Below, in pieces: positions 20,179-31,202 of a stretch of 64,000 nucleotides of DNA. The notes beneath the pieces were generated by a model that was not told the origin of the DNA, searched no databases, and was given only the letters and a program-made list of their open reading frames with translations. How positions within the stretch are numbered: the stretch's first letter is position 1; each line of letters begins with the position of its first letter. The stretch lies in assembly GCA_964036045.1 (NCBI GenBank), contig OZ038380.1, positions 10,625,913 through 10,689,912 on the forward strand, read 5' to 3'. The position numbers were made by a program, and so were the translations under genes. This DNA comes from Eutreptiella sp. 'Long Island Sound 2002'. Taxonomy: Eukaryota; Euglenozoa; Euglenophyceae; Eutreptiales; Eutreptiaceae.

Positions 20179-21075
20179 GGACCCCTAAACCCCCCTTCTA
20201 CCGCCAGAGTACTTGCGGTTGCATTCCTTGTTCCGCCAGAGCTCATCCAATTATGTGCCACTGGCGGGTTTCGCTGTCTTGCGTTCTTGTGGAGTGCATC
20301 CCCTCACCATGCGCGATGCATACGTAGAATTGGTTAAGGTGGTCTGCGCCCACCGTGATGCAGACCGCCTAGACAAACATTATCAGCGTATACGAGAGGT
20401 GCTCCAAACGGACAGTAATGTTGCTATGGCCCGCAAGTGGAGGGCTAAGGCGGTGGTCCGGGATGCGCTGAAGCTCCTGATCCAATCACGGTCGGGGGCG
20501 ACCCTCTGGCTGCACGTGTATAGCCATATTGGTGTGGTGGGCAATGAAAGGGCGGATGCGCTGGCCAACCAAGGCCAACGCCAACATCCGGCCCGCCTAC
20601 AAATGCTGCGGGATCTGCGTGCCCAGCAGGGCCAGCCTCGGGTGGTCCTATCTTAATCTGCTTTCCCCAACCCCTGAATGTTTAACTCTGAACCTATGGT
20701 TGGATGGTTGGCGACCCCTATGGTCAGCAGGGGAGATATGAATGCTTGCTATGCCCCCCCTCATGCTCCTAATCTGTTGTGTGGTTTATTTGTTGCGGTG
20801 TTTCCGCCTTTGACTGGTTTTGCGAGTTCGCTGCTCGGGGTGGGGTTCGTACCTCCTATGCCCGCCGAAGCAACCTTCTGCACGCCAGGGAGAGCTACAC
20901 GAATGGACTCAGAACGCTGGGACAGGGCCAGGAAGCCCTGTGCTAGGGGCCTCTGCAGGGCCCACATGGACATCGGACTGATGCTTCTGCAGCATGGTAG
21001 GACAGTAGGAATGTTGAACCTCGCAGTTTGAGCATGATGGAAATGATCCCTTGGCACAAACACACACAGGGGGCA
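20179..21075 (+). mobile_element. Truncated retroelement 3' end with RNase H remnant
   Basis: Begins right after the (AC)n tail of copy C. An open frame ending at TAA near 20656 carries the C-terminal half of an RNase HI domain: LWLHVYSHIGVVGNERADAL includes the H...GN..AD signature. The catalytic D/E/D part is missing. After about 350 bp of apparent 3' UTR it ends in a motif GTTGAACCTCGCAGTTTGAG and CCTTGGCACAAACACACACA (about 20990-21078). The same terminal motif recurs at 21230, 21340 and 21440. It is probably a second (AC)n-tailed LINE family, one whose ORF ends in RNase H. Confidence 0.65.
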
Positions 21076-21395
21076 CATGCGCCTGCAATGTGTGTCTTGT
21101 TGCAAGGTGGCGGAGTTGCATGGCCAAGAGCTGCGGTGTGTTGGCAGCACCCTGTACATATGGAGATCCAGAGCCCGTCAGGGCTGCCCCCCCTGCAGGG
21201 CTGAACTCAGAACTGATGGTTTGCAGTAGTGGTAGGATGTAGGAATTGAACCTCGCAGTTTGAGGAAGTATGGAATTGATACCTTGGCACACACACATAG
21301 GGCGTACGAACATCAGAACTCACGGTTCAGTCGCTTAGCAGTAGGACTTAGGGGCTGAACCCCGCAGTTTGTGCAAGATTTGAATGATTTGGGCG

Positions 21396-21429
<34 letters not shown>

Positions 21430-21570
21430 TTTGCAGCAGTGGTAGGACTTTAGGATTGTTGAACCTCGCAGTTGGAGCAGATTCGAATAGATTCCTTGGC
21501 ACACATACACACACACTTGTAGTATACCATACACACACACACACACACACGCCCACACACAGACTCACAA
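21076..21570 (+). repeat. Serial (AC)n-tailed retroelement 3' ends
   Basis: Three further tandem copies of the terminal motif TTGAAC(C)TCGCAGTTTG..., GATTTGAAT..CCTTGG and CACACAC end near 21296, 21426 and 21520, followed by another CA tract (about 21530-21560). Each looks like a very short 5'-truncated insertion placed into the tail of the previous one. Confidence 0.7.
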
Positions 21571-21721
21571 CCATCAAACAGCACCTCTTGCCCTGCTAGA
21601 CAAAGGCGGTGGTTTAGAGAGGTTGGTGTCTGGTGATTTTTGCCAATACATATGCAGTGCATATTTGCACCAGCATTCCATGCTGTTAGTCCCTCTAGTT
21701 TTAGTCATCGCTGCATTCTCT

Positions 21722-21800
21722 TGAAGTACATGTAGAATGGGTTTGAGATAGAGCATGATGCGCCATCCGGTTGTGTTTCCCATCCACAGCCCATGGCCAT
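21722..21800 (+). pseudogene. Tudor-like gene fragment, degraded copy
   Basis: TTGAAGTACATG.AGAATGGG..TGAGATAGAGCAT.ATGC is homologous to 17440-17484 in the Tudor/WW pseudogene. Translation gives LKYM, stop, NGFEIEHDAP, so it contains an in-frame stop. No WW domain follows. Confidence 0.55.
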
Positions 21801-22411
21801 CCAGGCTGCAGAGGGCTCACCCACCTGCCCGAATCAAACCGGTTTGCCCTGGGCAAACAAAACCAAACCTAGAGCTAGAAGTAAAGTTTTCCCTCACACA
21901 AATATTGTTTGATGTGGCCCTGAGGGCTCCAAGCCAAAGTTACAATTCTGTGGAACACGGTGTATCACAGTGTCATGCGCATGCCAAATGAAAGGCAAAG
22001 TCAGGAAGAAAGAAGATGCCTGATAATGCACTGAAAAAGAAGATGATCTAAAGAGGCCAAAAAAAAAATTGAGCCCATCACAAACGCTCAGGGCATTGTG
22101 ATATGGTGTTTTGCACCAGAGTTGAAAATTGATATTCCGGTGGTTTTCAGCAGCTTGCTGTGCCTCGCATGTTCACTGCCTGTGCTGTTTCGGCTGGGGT
22201 AGGGATGGCGATGCACGAGGCAGAACAGGTCACATGAGGTCTCAAAGCGCTGGTGGACAACTGAAGCGAAGGAGGGAAAACCAAATTGATCCCGGTCCCC
22301 GGTATTCCGGGATGATGTTGTTGTTGTAGTTTTTTGTGCCGAGGTAGCAAATCCAGCCAAAAGCCTTTTCCAAGAGATCTGGTCCTGCGTCCAAAGAGCA
22401 TCGTTCTTGCA
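21801..22411. other. Upstream region of the amidotransferase-like gene
   Basis: No coding sequence recognised. It includes a tRNA-like scrap on the minus strand near 21815-21880, with an A-box-like TAGCTCTAGGTTTGG, a GTTTG/CAAAC stem and a B-box-like GGTTTGATTCG. A poly-A run lies at 22061-22070. Confidence 0.4.
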
Positions 22412-25020
22412 ATGTCGTTTGGGTCATCCGTCCGAAAGTCGCTTTCCTTCGGAACTGGTCTCCGACAAGCCACTCACCGGTGGAACACGTCCCCACCACT
22501 TGGTGTGCAATCCTTCGTCAAACCACCACAAGGTCTCCGTGTGGGTCGCAGGCGCGGGGCCGTCACCACCCCTCTCAAACCAGCGATACAAGACCATGGC
22601 GGCAGCCTACCCTTTGGCTTCAGGGCACCGGAAGCGCTGTCTCAGTTCGTCAGGATCGTGATTGTCTCCCGGCGTCATCTCCGCAAGGACAAATACGTAG
22701 ATTTCGTGGGCGAATACCACATTGACCTCCTGCAGCAGTTTGGCGCGGTCCCCATCATCATCCCGCGGACGGAGCCCACCAGAGAGCAGCTGGACGCGTA
22801 TTTGGCTGGTGGCATCGACGGGGTGCTTGTGATGGAGGGGAACGACCTGGGGATGCAGTACAACCCTTACGGGGACGTGGATGCGCTGCCAGACGATGTG
22901 ACGCAGGAGGTGTGTGCCAAGCACGCGTCGGACGTCGAGACTGATGACACAAAGGACAGCCTGGAGATGAGGCTTATCAAGGAGAAAGTACTGGGGGAGG
23001 GAGTGCCCTACCTGGGGCTCTGCCGGGGCTCCCAGATGCTGAATGTGGCGATGGAGGGCACACTGTATTTTGATGTGGCGGCAGAGACCAGGTATGGCGT
23101 GCGCAGTAGTTGCGTGGGCCTTGCATGTGCACAAAAGAATCAACTGAGTGACGTGCGAGGAGAGTGAGAGGAGGCAGACAGGCGTCTGGCACATGGGATG
23201 ACATCCAGGCAGGCTGTCGACACGACGGCCTCCAGTATGGCATTATACCCCATGCGGTTCTCATGACCCACGTGGTTGGGGTATTGGGAGGTGTATTTTA
23301 GTGTCTCCGTTTCCAGCCACGAGCCGCATTTGGGGGTGAACGATGACCCAAAGGGGCAAGGGGTATCTGTGCTTTGTTTGCGCATTAGGCTGCAACCGCT
23401 CCTTCCCTCAGTTACAGGCAAGCAACGAGTGCTTGGATAAGCATGTGCTCTCGCACAGGGCCATGAACCAATTTCATCTGCTCCGAATTCCTAGCGACAC
23501 CACAAGCGTTGTTCGGGATGCGATGACAGGGCCATTGTTTCACAGCTGGACCAAACAAACCCAAATGCGAACCATGCCGCATTCATCAGAACTGTCGCAA
23601 GGACAGGAGGGTTGTATATGTTGCGCCGTCGCCGTTCCTGATCCCCCTCCCCACCACCACCACCCTGTGGGAGATGTGGGTCACAGTGCAGTTAGGCGGA
23701 AGGAGTGCATTACGCTGTGCTTTACCACACATTTTCTCTCCCTCCACTGCTACCGGGAGATGCTAGCATGGCTGTTTCATTCCAATCCGTCCCGCCTCTG
23801 CAGTCAGGATATAAATTATACTGGTCATGACAGGTGTTGATTTACCGGTTATATAGTGCGGCGTGCAGTACCCACTGTGATCCTGCCCAGCTTACCATAT
23901 ATGCCTGTACATATGGCTGTACATTCGATTGTAGAGCACCCCAACCAAGAAGGGGGCACAAACTGCTGTGCGAGAACCACCGAACTAATGGCTGAACGTG
24001 TCTATGGCGGGGATATTCAGTCGATCGTTACCGACCATTGATCCCCGTAGGGAGGCTTGTTAATAGGGTCTGTCTCAGTTGTCCACAGTCAACAGTGTGG
24101 GGGGCAACCATGTAAGAGCTCCGACCTGCCAGGCTATTATGGAGCCCAGCAAGATGCCCCCAAGTGTTCTGTTGTGCTTTGCATGTTGTCTTTGCCTCAA
24201 GAAAGGGAGAGAGCAACGCTGCACAACCGGGGTGAATCATGTGCAGTGCATTTCGCGGGCAAAGCAGGGTGGGGGCAGGCAGCAGCCATGCAAAACTCTT
24301 CATATTCCTTCATATCTCCTTGTTCCGGGACAAATGTGAAGACCCATTTTTTACGGCGCCCAGGGTTTGGGGGTTTACGGCTGTACATGTGCGCGTGGTA
24401 CACCCCCCAAGATGAAGGAGTGTGAAGAGGCAGAAAGGGATTCCTGGAGGACTATCTTGTGAACACACTTGGACACGAGGTGCAACAGATCACCGAAGGA
24501 ATGTGATCTTCATATCCCTATTCTGTTCATCCTGTGATCAATCTCCAGGACTACCGTGAGGCACATTGACTATGAAAACTACGACGGGCATCGGCACCCA
24601 CTCTCAGTGTTGCCTCACACACCACTTGCCGGGTGGTTCCGGGAGGAGTTCCAGGGATTGAAGAAGTACGCAGCCGTCGAGCTGTCCGTCAACAGCTACC
24701 ACCACCAGGGCATTCGGACCCTGGCGCCGGGCCTGCAGCCGTTGTGCTATGATCCTGATGGATTGGTGGAGGGCTTCTACGACCCAGGCATGTATGACCC
24801 CGAGAATGGGAAGTACCGCGTGGGGCTGCAGTGGCACCCGGAGCGGATGATGCACGACTACGCCGGATGTGTGAGGGTGTACCGTGACTTTGTCAGGGCC
24901 GCCACTACCCACCGGCAGATGATGAACAGCGCCCTCCATATTGAGCCCCCCGTCCAAGTCCACCATGGACTGACCCGTCGCAACGGCGGTTCGAGGAGGA
25001 TGCGGCAAGCGGTGATGTGA
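22412..25020 (+). CDS. Class I glutamine amidotransferase-like protein (peptidase C26), two exons
   Basis: Exon 1 is 22412-23091 and exon 2 is 24549-25020, joined by a GT-AG intron. The joined length is 1,152 nt, giving 383 aa. The phase fits exactly: AG plus G restores an Arg, and the join reads FDVAAETR then TTVRHIDYENYDGHRHP. The domain starts near residue 80. The nucleophile Cys204 lies in GLCRGSQMLN, and His323 and Glu325 lie in LQWHPE. This is the triad of gamma-glutamyl-GABA hydrolase (PuuD-like) and gamma-glutamyl hydrolase-like amidotransferases, which cleave gamma-glutamyl bonds. Residues 1-75 are Ser/Arg-rich with few acidic residues, consistent with an organelle transit peptide (inference). 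I chose ATG 22412 because this is the first ATG after the upstream non-conserved stretch. The exact substrate cannot be read from the sequence. Confidence 0.85.
23092..24548 (+). other. Intron of the amidotransferase-like gene
   Basis: 1,457 bp, beginning GTATGG and ending CTCCAG. It contains only short frames, including one with a chance Cys/His pattern near 23370-23460, and no repeats of note. Confidence 0.8.
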
Positions 25021-27518
25021 GACCGTGCCGTGCCGTTGTGCTGTGCTCTCTTGTGCCTCTGGGTCTGCGTATGTTCTGCAGCTCCAGGTGCAGGCTGCTG
25101 GTCTCCGTTCTGGTGGAAGGGCTGCCCGTTTTCTCTGGAACACCGGTCGGGAGGCAAAGAGTTTGCGTCGGAGTTTGTGCAGCGCTTTTGGAGAACAGTG
25201 GGGAATGCGGAGGAAGAGCAGTGGAGAGGGATCAGTCTGATGTGCAACTGCTTTCCCTGATGCATCCCGGCCTCTGTGCATCCACCGTCCCCTGCGTTCG
25301 ACACCATGACCCCCGACCCCGATTGGACAAAGCCTGCAGGGAGTCCATTGGCGCAACCCGAAAAGCTGAAATGGTGCCGTTACTAAAAGCCCCCCCCCCC
25401 CGCCCCCATCAGCCCTGCTTTCCACTGATTGGCAGGTCTGGTCACGGCCGTGTGCATTGGACAGGGCGCCTCCGCTTCACAGTGGCCTACAACGTTTCGT
25501 GCCACTGCCGGGCCACTCGCCCCATTTCCCCCGTCCCAAACTGCTGAAGGTGATGATGCCATAATGCCATCCAGCCCTGCCCCGAGGGCACACACACACA
25601 CACACGCTGCCCAGGCGATCCTCCACGCGCAATCAGGGCACTTCCCCCACAACGCCCTGAACGTGGGGCAGGGGGGGCAGGGGCCAATCTAAATGCATCC
25701 GGGGTGTCATGCCCTGCCATTCGAATGGAGACCAGCGTTGCCCACGAGGCACTGATGCAGATAGGGCGAGCCACCGCAACGACCCGGGCGGGGCCTGACC
25801 TTCATCTAAATTGGAGCCTTTGTCTGTGGACGCCAATCCGCATCGCACAGCCTCCGTTCGTCTTTGTACCCCCGAAACCCCCTGCATTTGTACCCTCCTG
25901 CCTCGGGTCGGCCCTACACATATACAACTCTGCCCCTGTTGGCGCCCATCGCAGGGCTGGGGCCTCAGCCTCCGATGCTGAGAGATCCGCAGGTCGTTTC
26001 AGCGTGTGCGGCTTTGGCCTATGCCTCCCCCTCCGCCTGCAGCCCTGAATGCATGCAGTCATCCACTGGTCCAGTGCAGCACCCTCAGAAAGGAACCCGC
26101 CTCTTCTTGGAACAGGTGTGCCACGACATGTTCTCCATTCGCACGTGGCCCTTTCATTTGGGATGCGCTCGTGCGCGTGGCAGTGCCCACTGCACCATTG
26201 TGTGATGTAAGGAAAACAACCGAGCAACACTAATCCACATGATTTAGCGCTGAACTCAGACAACAAACCAGTCCAAACCAAACCATGTAATGCCAAAACA
26301 ACCCGAAGAGCACATGAGAATTATGAACAATCAAAAAGATTGGTGGTGTGCTATTTCTGGCGTGCCCACGGGCAACGTCACTAGTTGTGGGGTCATGGCT
26401 GGGGCACGTGCTTCTCGCTCTCATGTTCAGGCCGACGAGCCCGTCTGGTATGTACATAGGCCGTGGGGACAAAGAGTACGGGGGTGTGTCTGCTTTGAGG
26501 AACGCTCTCCAGCGCGTCTGTCCCAGAGTCAGTGCGGCCCAGAGTTTTGTTGCTGACGAAATGCGGGCAGCAACAACATGGGCCCGTGGGGCGAGTTTGT
26601 GACCCCAAGAGGCTCTTTGCCTTCTTCCACATGTTTGTGAGGGTCGAAGGCGGGTATGTCCGACCACTTGTGTCTGAGACCCATCGTCCACAGCGCCGGT
26701 TCAGCCGCCTTGCACTACGCGCATCAACGAAACACCCGCCGCACGGCCAGAGCGAGACGCTGGAGGGTCTTTATCAGGCCCTTTTTTTTTAAGTGGCTCA
26801 GATACCCTCCCCCAGTCGGGGCGGGGGTGCCTGCCTTGCTTTTTTTAAAACTCTGGGTGCCCTCAGCGGAATCATTCCCCCCCCTCCCCGGCGGGGGTAG
26901 GCCAAGAGTGGGTTCTCTGGACCACATGTTGAAGCTATGAACACTCTGATACAGCTGACGGTAGTTGCTCAGTTGATGTAGAACGAGGCGTTGGAACTAA
27001 TGGGCCTTGGATCCATCCCCTGTACATTCCAGTCTTTACGTATCAGTCGTGTTATGTTAGCCGGTCCCGCTTTGATGCATTGTGTGTTGGTTGGATATTG
27101 GGTGGTAGGTGCTGTGGACAAGGCAGTGAGTGGGTGCCTGCCTCCTGGGCTGGACACCCCTCCCTCCCCCCGGGGTAGGGGTAGGACAAGAGCAGTGCCT
27201 GCCCTGAACCGAGTGCAGCATGCACACTGCAGGTGACGCACGGCCACGGCCGTGCAAGTTCAAAGGCCACGTGGTCCTCTAGCTCTGGAGGTTTGATGCC
27301 CCCCCCCCCCCCATCGCACACGATTCTTGTGTAGAGAGGGGGGGCGGCCGCAGGGTTTTTGAGCACATTCTCCGGAGTGCGTTGTTTGTTCGGGCTTGGT
27401 TTGCTTACGAATGCCGTTGGGGAACCTTTTTGGCCGGGCTGGACTGCGTTGCCCCAAGCCGTCGGATGTGGGCGCGGTCCATGTTCCCACCCCCTCACTC
27501 ACCCGCCATTCCCCTCCC
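25021..27518. other. Gene-poor stretch, no exon recognised
   Basis: About 2.5 kb with frames of 60-270 codons on both strands, all lacking recognisable domains. A CA tract lies at 25591-25606 and a poly-C run at 27301-27312. The segment 26600-26720 (a phrase near FFHMFVRVEGGYVRPL) has a diverged relative at 28025-28130. Confidence 0.45.
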
Positions 27519-27668
27519 TTCCTCCCTCCCTCCCTCCCTCCCTCCCTTCCTCTCTTCCTCCCTCCCTCCCTCCCTCCCTCTCTTCCTCCCTCCCTCCCTC
27601 CCTCCCTCCCTCCCTCCCTCCCTCCCTCCCTCCCTCCCTCCCTCCCTCCCTCCCTCCCTCCCTCCCTC
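27519..27668. repeat. (CCCT)n microsatellite
   Basis: About 150 bp of CCCT repeats with a few TCTT interruptions. It generates long spurious frames (PPSL.. or REGG..). Confidence 0.95.
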
Positions 27669-27716
27669 TGTGCCTCATCCCGCTTACCGCACGTTCGGCA
27701 GTTGAGCACAATCCAA

Positions 27717-27912
27717 AGCATCGCCTCAGCCCCCCCGTCCTGCACGCCGGGCTCTTGATGGGTCATAATGCGATGCGCAACTTGGGCAATCTGCACAGAC
27801 CCCGGGGCACACCGTGTACCCCTCCCTCAGCCCCCACTGCCCCGACCTGGGCGGTCCCTAAGGACCCTTCGTCACGTCGCATTGCGGGGGTTCCCTAAGG
27901 AGCCCCACATGG
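27717..27912. repeat. Diverged duplicated block with a CCTAAGG palindrome, copy 1
   Basis: Shares GCATCGCCTCA, CTCTTGATGGGTCA, GCGGTCCCTAAGGACCCT and a CCTAAGGAGCCCCACA end with 28553-28709. The shared core GGTCCCTAAGGACC is an inverted repeat. Upstream of copy 2, and downstream of copy 1, lies a related coding-like block (28025-28130) similar to 26600-26720. Confidence 0.6.
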
Positions 27913-28004
27913 GGGACGAAGTGGCCCAGTCCAGCCCATCAAGCCCAGGGCCAGTGGTGTCCACCTCCCCGTCGAGAGGGACAGTCACGGTGCCCCCTTT
28001 ACGG

Positions 28005-28136
28005 GCGCCCACAACAGCGGGTCCCTCGCCTTCTTCCGCCTCTTTGTGAGGACCGAGGGCGGGCTTTTCCGGCCGCTCGCTGCGTCCTAGACCCTTCGTC
28101 TACAGCGGCGGTTTCACAGTGTCGCCTATATCCTAC
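28005..28136 (+). pseudogene. Eroded coding-like block, relative of 26600-26720
   Basis: Reads SLAFFRLFVRTEGG then FRPLAAS and a stop, against LFAFFHMFVRVEGG then VRPLVSET near 26612-26690. The nucleotide match is clear (TTCTTCC.C.T.TTTGTGAGG.TCGA.GGCGGG). I do not recognise the family. The in-frame stop shows decay in this copy. Confidence 0.4.
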
Positions 28137-28552
28137 TTTACGGGGCAGGAAAACGGCTTTTGAAACACCAAAAGTAGCAGCACAGGACCAGCCCAATGAA
28201 ATGCTTGAGGTTCTGTCTTCTTGCAGCAGTGCACAACAATCAGCCTGCAGCTGAAATATCTGATAGAACGTGTCCAGTCGGCTTTTGCCAATGCTGGATT
28301 CAGCTGGATTCATCCATTGGTCCAGCTTTGTGGGGGACGTGATGTGGGTCTGCATGGGGGTCGCTGCCACAGATCTTGCAACTCCTTTGGGTCCTCCCTG
28401 TTTTCCCCTTCACTTTGCAATCCATCCTTCAGCCTGTATCCTTCAACCTGTTGAGCCGTTGGCTATTCTTCTGCGAACAAACGACGCCTCCGATGGTGTT
28501 GTTTGCTTGGGCCTGACCGCCATTTTGGCAAAAAAGCGGGACCCAAACCAGG

Positions 28553-28709
28553 GCATCGCCTCACCCTCCCCAGCGTTCTGCGAGCTGAGCTCCTGATGGG
28601 TCAGTATGGCATGTGCCCAGACCGCACCTCTATCAGCCTCCCCTGCCTCGACCCATGCGGTCCCTAAGGACCCTCCTTCACCTGCCGTTGGCTCCGTAAG
28701 AAGCCCCAC
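28553..28709. repeat. Diverged duplicated block with a CCTAAGG palindrome, copy 2
   Basis: See 27717-27912. Here the block reads GCATCGCCTCACCC, CTCCTGATGGGTCAGTATG, GCGGTCCCTAAGGACCCT, then TAAGAAGCCCCACA. Confidence 0.6.
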
Positions 28710-29323
28710 AGGGTTTGCAGCTAGTTCCGCACACTGGGGGGGAGGGCAATGTCAAGCACTGCAGTCCTGAGGAATGGATGGCCTTCCCATCCGCAGTGCC
28801 GTCGGTGCTTTTTGGGACGGGTTTAACCGGCAGGAAATGGTCAGACTGATCGATCGTTGCCACTTCGTCACAGAAGGTGGCAAGAGGAGAGTTTGAGTAT
28901 TTGGGGCTGCTTTCAGTCAAGCTGTGCCCACAGTAAAACAGTTGCTGTCAGGGAGCCATTCCATCCCCTTGCACCCGCCATGCCCAAAACACTGCTGTGT
29001 ACTTGGGCACTTTCGACGACGTGGGCAATGCAATTGCAAGGGTAATATGCACGCCCAATGTCCATCAGAGGTCTTTGGGTACATGCAAGTGCGCATTCCT
29101 CTCTGCATACACCTCTCCTTGGGCGCATTGGGCTTCTTTGGCTCTCTTCACGAAGCGCCGCGTTCCCCTGGAGCAGCAACCGTCCACAAGCCAATTTCTT
29201 AGTCTCCGTTTGTCTGGTCCACAAACAACGTCACCTACTCACACACTGGGGAGCTAGCCTGAGCAACCACATACGGCGATGCCACAAACACTACGAGACT
29301 GCCTGCAGCACCGCCCTCCGGTT
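28710..29323. other. No gene recognised
   Basis: About 600 bp between repeats, with only short frames of no recognised family. Confidence 0.4.
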
Positions 29324-30150
29324 GTACCCCCCCCCCCCCTTGTCTAAGCTACGCCCTTGTCCAAGCTACAGTAGGCGTAGGGACCGTATTAATTTGGTAC
29401 CTACTTTTAATTCGGTACCAAATTTAGTGCAACCACATAAGACATGGGTTTGACGAATTTGCCGGGTATATAGGGTCATGTACACATTTGTTGTGAGTGT
29501 TTGCCCACTTGAACCCACATAACTCTGATTTTGGGGGTATTTGTGCATTATATTCCCCCTTCTTGCACTAGCTCACCATGCAATCTTGCATTGAAGAGTC
29601 CTCTTCTTCGGATGATGATTCTAGTGACTCCGATGATGCTCCCACTGAAGTTGTTTGGGCTAAGGCTGCCCGAGGTGTGTGGGGAATGGCCCATGTCTTT
29701 GATGGGAAGTTGTACTTTACAAGAGACCACATGCAAGGCAATTTCATTCCCAAGAATTTGAAGTTGCCCGAGCCCAAACCAGCCCCTAAACCTCGGGCAA
29801 AGGCATCTTCAACGACATCTTCAAGTGGCGAACATGTGCAATTGTTCTGCATGGTGTATCATCGCAAGAAGGGTTTCCAAGCCGAACATTTGTAGGCTTC
29901 TCATGCTTCATTGCTTGTGAGAACATGGGTGTGAACCTGAATTTCCATGTTTCAATCGCTTTCTTGTGTTTGCATGCCTTTGGGAACATGGGTGGAGGTT
30001 GAGGTGCACTCATACTATGCGCTCATTTACGTGTGTGTTGGTAGTTGTATATGTCGCGCGCAAGCTACGCCCGTGTCCAAGCTACAGTAGGCGTAGGGAC
30101 CGTATTAATTTGGGACTTTGGCGTAGCTTAGACAAGGGGGGGGGGGGTAC
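29324..30150. mobile_element. 827-bp element with 31-bp terminal inverted repeats
   Basis: Left end GTACC, a C run, then TTGTCTAAGCTACGCC (29324-29355). The right end is its reverse complement at 30120-30150, differing only in homopolymer length. Just inside each end is a roughly 48-bp direct repeat (29349-29397 and 30065-30113) containing TGTCCAAGCTACAGTAGG and GACCGTATTAATTTGG; within it CTACGCC and GGCGTAG can pair. The only gene inside is the 105-aa frame at 29578. No transposase is present, so it would be non-autonomous. The outermost GTAC is palindromic and could hide a target-site duplication. Confidence 0.7.
29578..29895 (+). CDS. Small acidic protein of unknown family (105 aa), inside a TIR element
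   Basis: ATG at 29578 after CTCACC, TAG at 29893-29895. Residues 5-25 are almost all Ser/Asp/Glu (EESSSSDDDSSDSDD). A conserved core follows (ARGVWGMAHVFDGKLYFTRD), then a Pro/Lys linker (KLPEPKPAPKPRAK), a Ser/Thr stretch, and the end CMVYHRKKGFQAEHL. I do not recognise the family. Partial relatives occur at 31203-31560 (AVWGMANVVSWKLYFT, then a diverged ending) and at 13815-13872 on the minus strand (MVYHRKKGF), so it is a multi-copy family. It could be a C-terminal exon rather than a whole protein. Confidence 0.5.
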   Translation: MQSCIEESSSSDDDSSDSDDAPTEVVWAKAARGVWGMAHVFDGKLYFTRDHMQGNFIPKNLKLPEPKPAPKPRAKASSTTSSSGEHVQLFCMVYHRKKGFQAEHL

Positions 30151-31202
30151 ACGTAAGCGACACACACCGCACACGCGCATGCGCGCCGCACCTCTGTAGG
30201 AGACATTCCAGTTGGCCACACTGCCTCATTTTACGGTTCCTTTTACACTAGATCTGACGTGACCTTTTCACTACAACTGTGACATCTAGTTCTCGACTAT
30301 ATATGCAACAGCTTGATCTTGGGTTGCTTCGGTGTGGCAGTACCCACTGCAGTACCATGCACCAGAGTAACCTGCAGGCACAGGTCCAGGTTCTCGCCAC
30401 GGCGCACGCGATTCATCATGTAACTGCACTGTGCCCTGCAGCACTGGTGTGGAGACCGGGCAGTCAGCCCGAGCGCTTTACTGCTACTCAGCACAGGCCT
30501 GATTCAAAAAGAAGCCAATTTCCTGGTCCCCAACCGTTGTACATTCTCATTCTGATGTCCTGCAGTAATGTTGTGTGTATGCCGAGTTATGCCAGCCCGG
30601 ACACAGACGAGACTGTACGGCGATTGCTGAAAACGGGACGAACAGACGTGCCTTCACGCAGGCTGTCCTTTCAGGCGCTCACCGAGCATGAACACTTGCC
30701 TACAGTACCAAGAAAACGCGGTCATTGGGTGTGGATTGGATCCGGTATGACAGAGGGTCTACAGAGGGTCTGATCTGTGGCTTCAATTGTGCTGTGGGTA
30801 TGTGGGAATTACATGCAAGTGGGTTTCTCGGATGTGCTCTACCCCAAGATTTCTGTGAGAGCCTTGTCCGCGGGACTGTTCCCCTGTGTGGGCCGAAACC
30901 AAAACATGCAAAGCCAATCAAAACATGCATTGGACAACAACGACTGTGATAAGGACAGATCGTTTGATCTTGTAGTTATGAACGCTACAGCCATCACAGT
31001 CTTGCTGCATTTCCTCCACTCTTCCCTGCTCCTTCCCTTTCCGGTCGTTCATGCCATATACGCTCCAATTTCCAGGTGCTCAGGTGCTTTTGCTGCCTCA
31101 ATGCTGATGATTGCCATGAAGTCAATGAAAACGTCGTAGCAGATTTGACGTTTGGAAAGAACACAGTTTGCAGGTCAATGCAGGGGCACCCCATGATTAC
31201 TA
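30151..31202. other. No gene recognised
   Basis: About 1 kb, mixed composition, with frames up to 164 codons but no recognisable domains. Confidence 0.4.

Noticed and set aside
23343-23840. 165-codon frame in the amidotransferase intron with a C2H2-like spacing
   Set aside because: The Cys/His spacing does not fit a standard finger and the frame lies inside a well-supported intron.
27260-27898. Frames rich in REGG or PPSL over 27.5-27.7 kb
   Set aside because: Translation of the (CCCT)n microsatellite.
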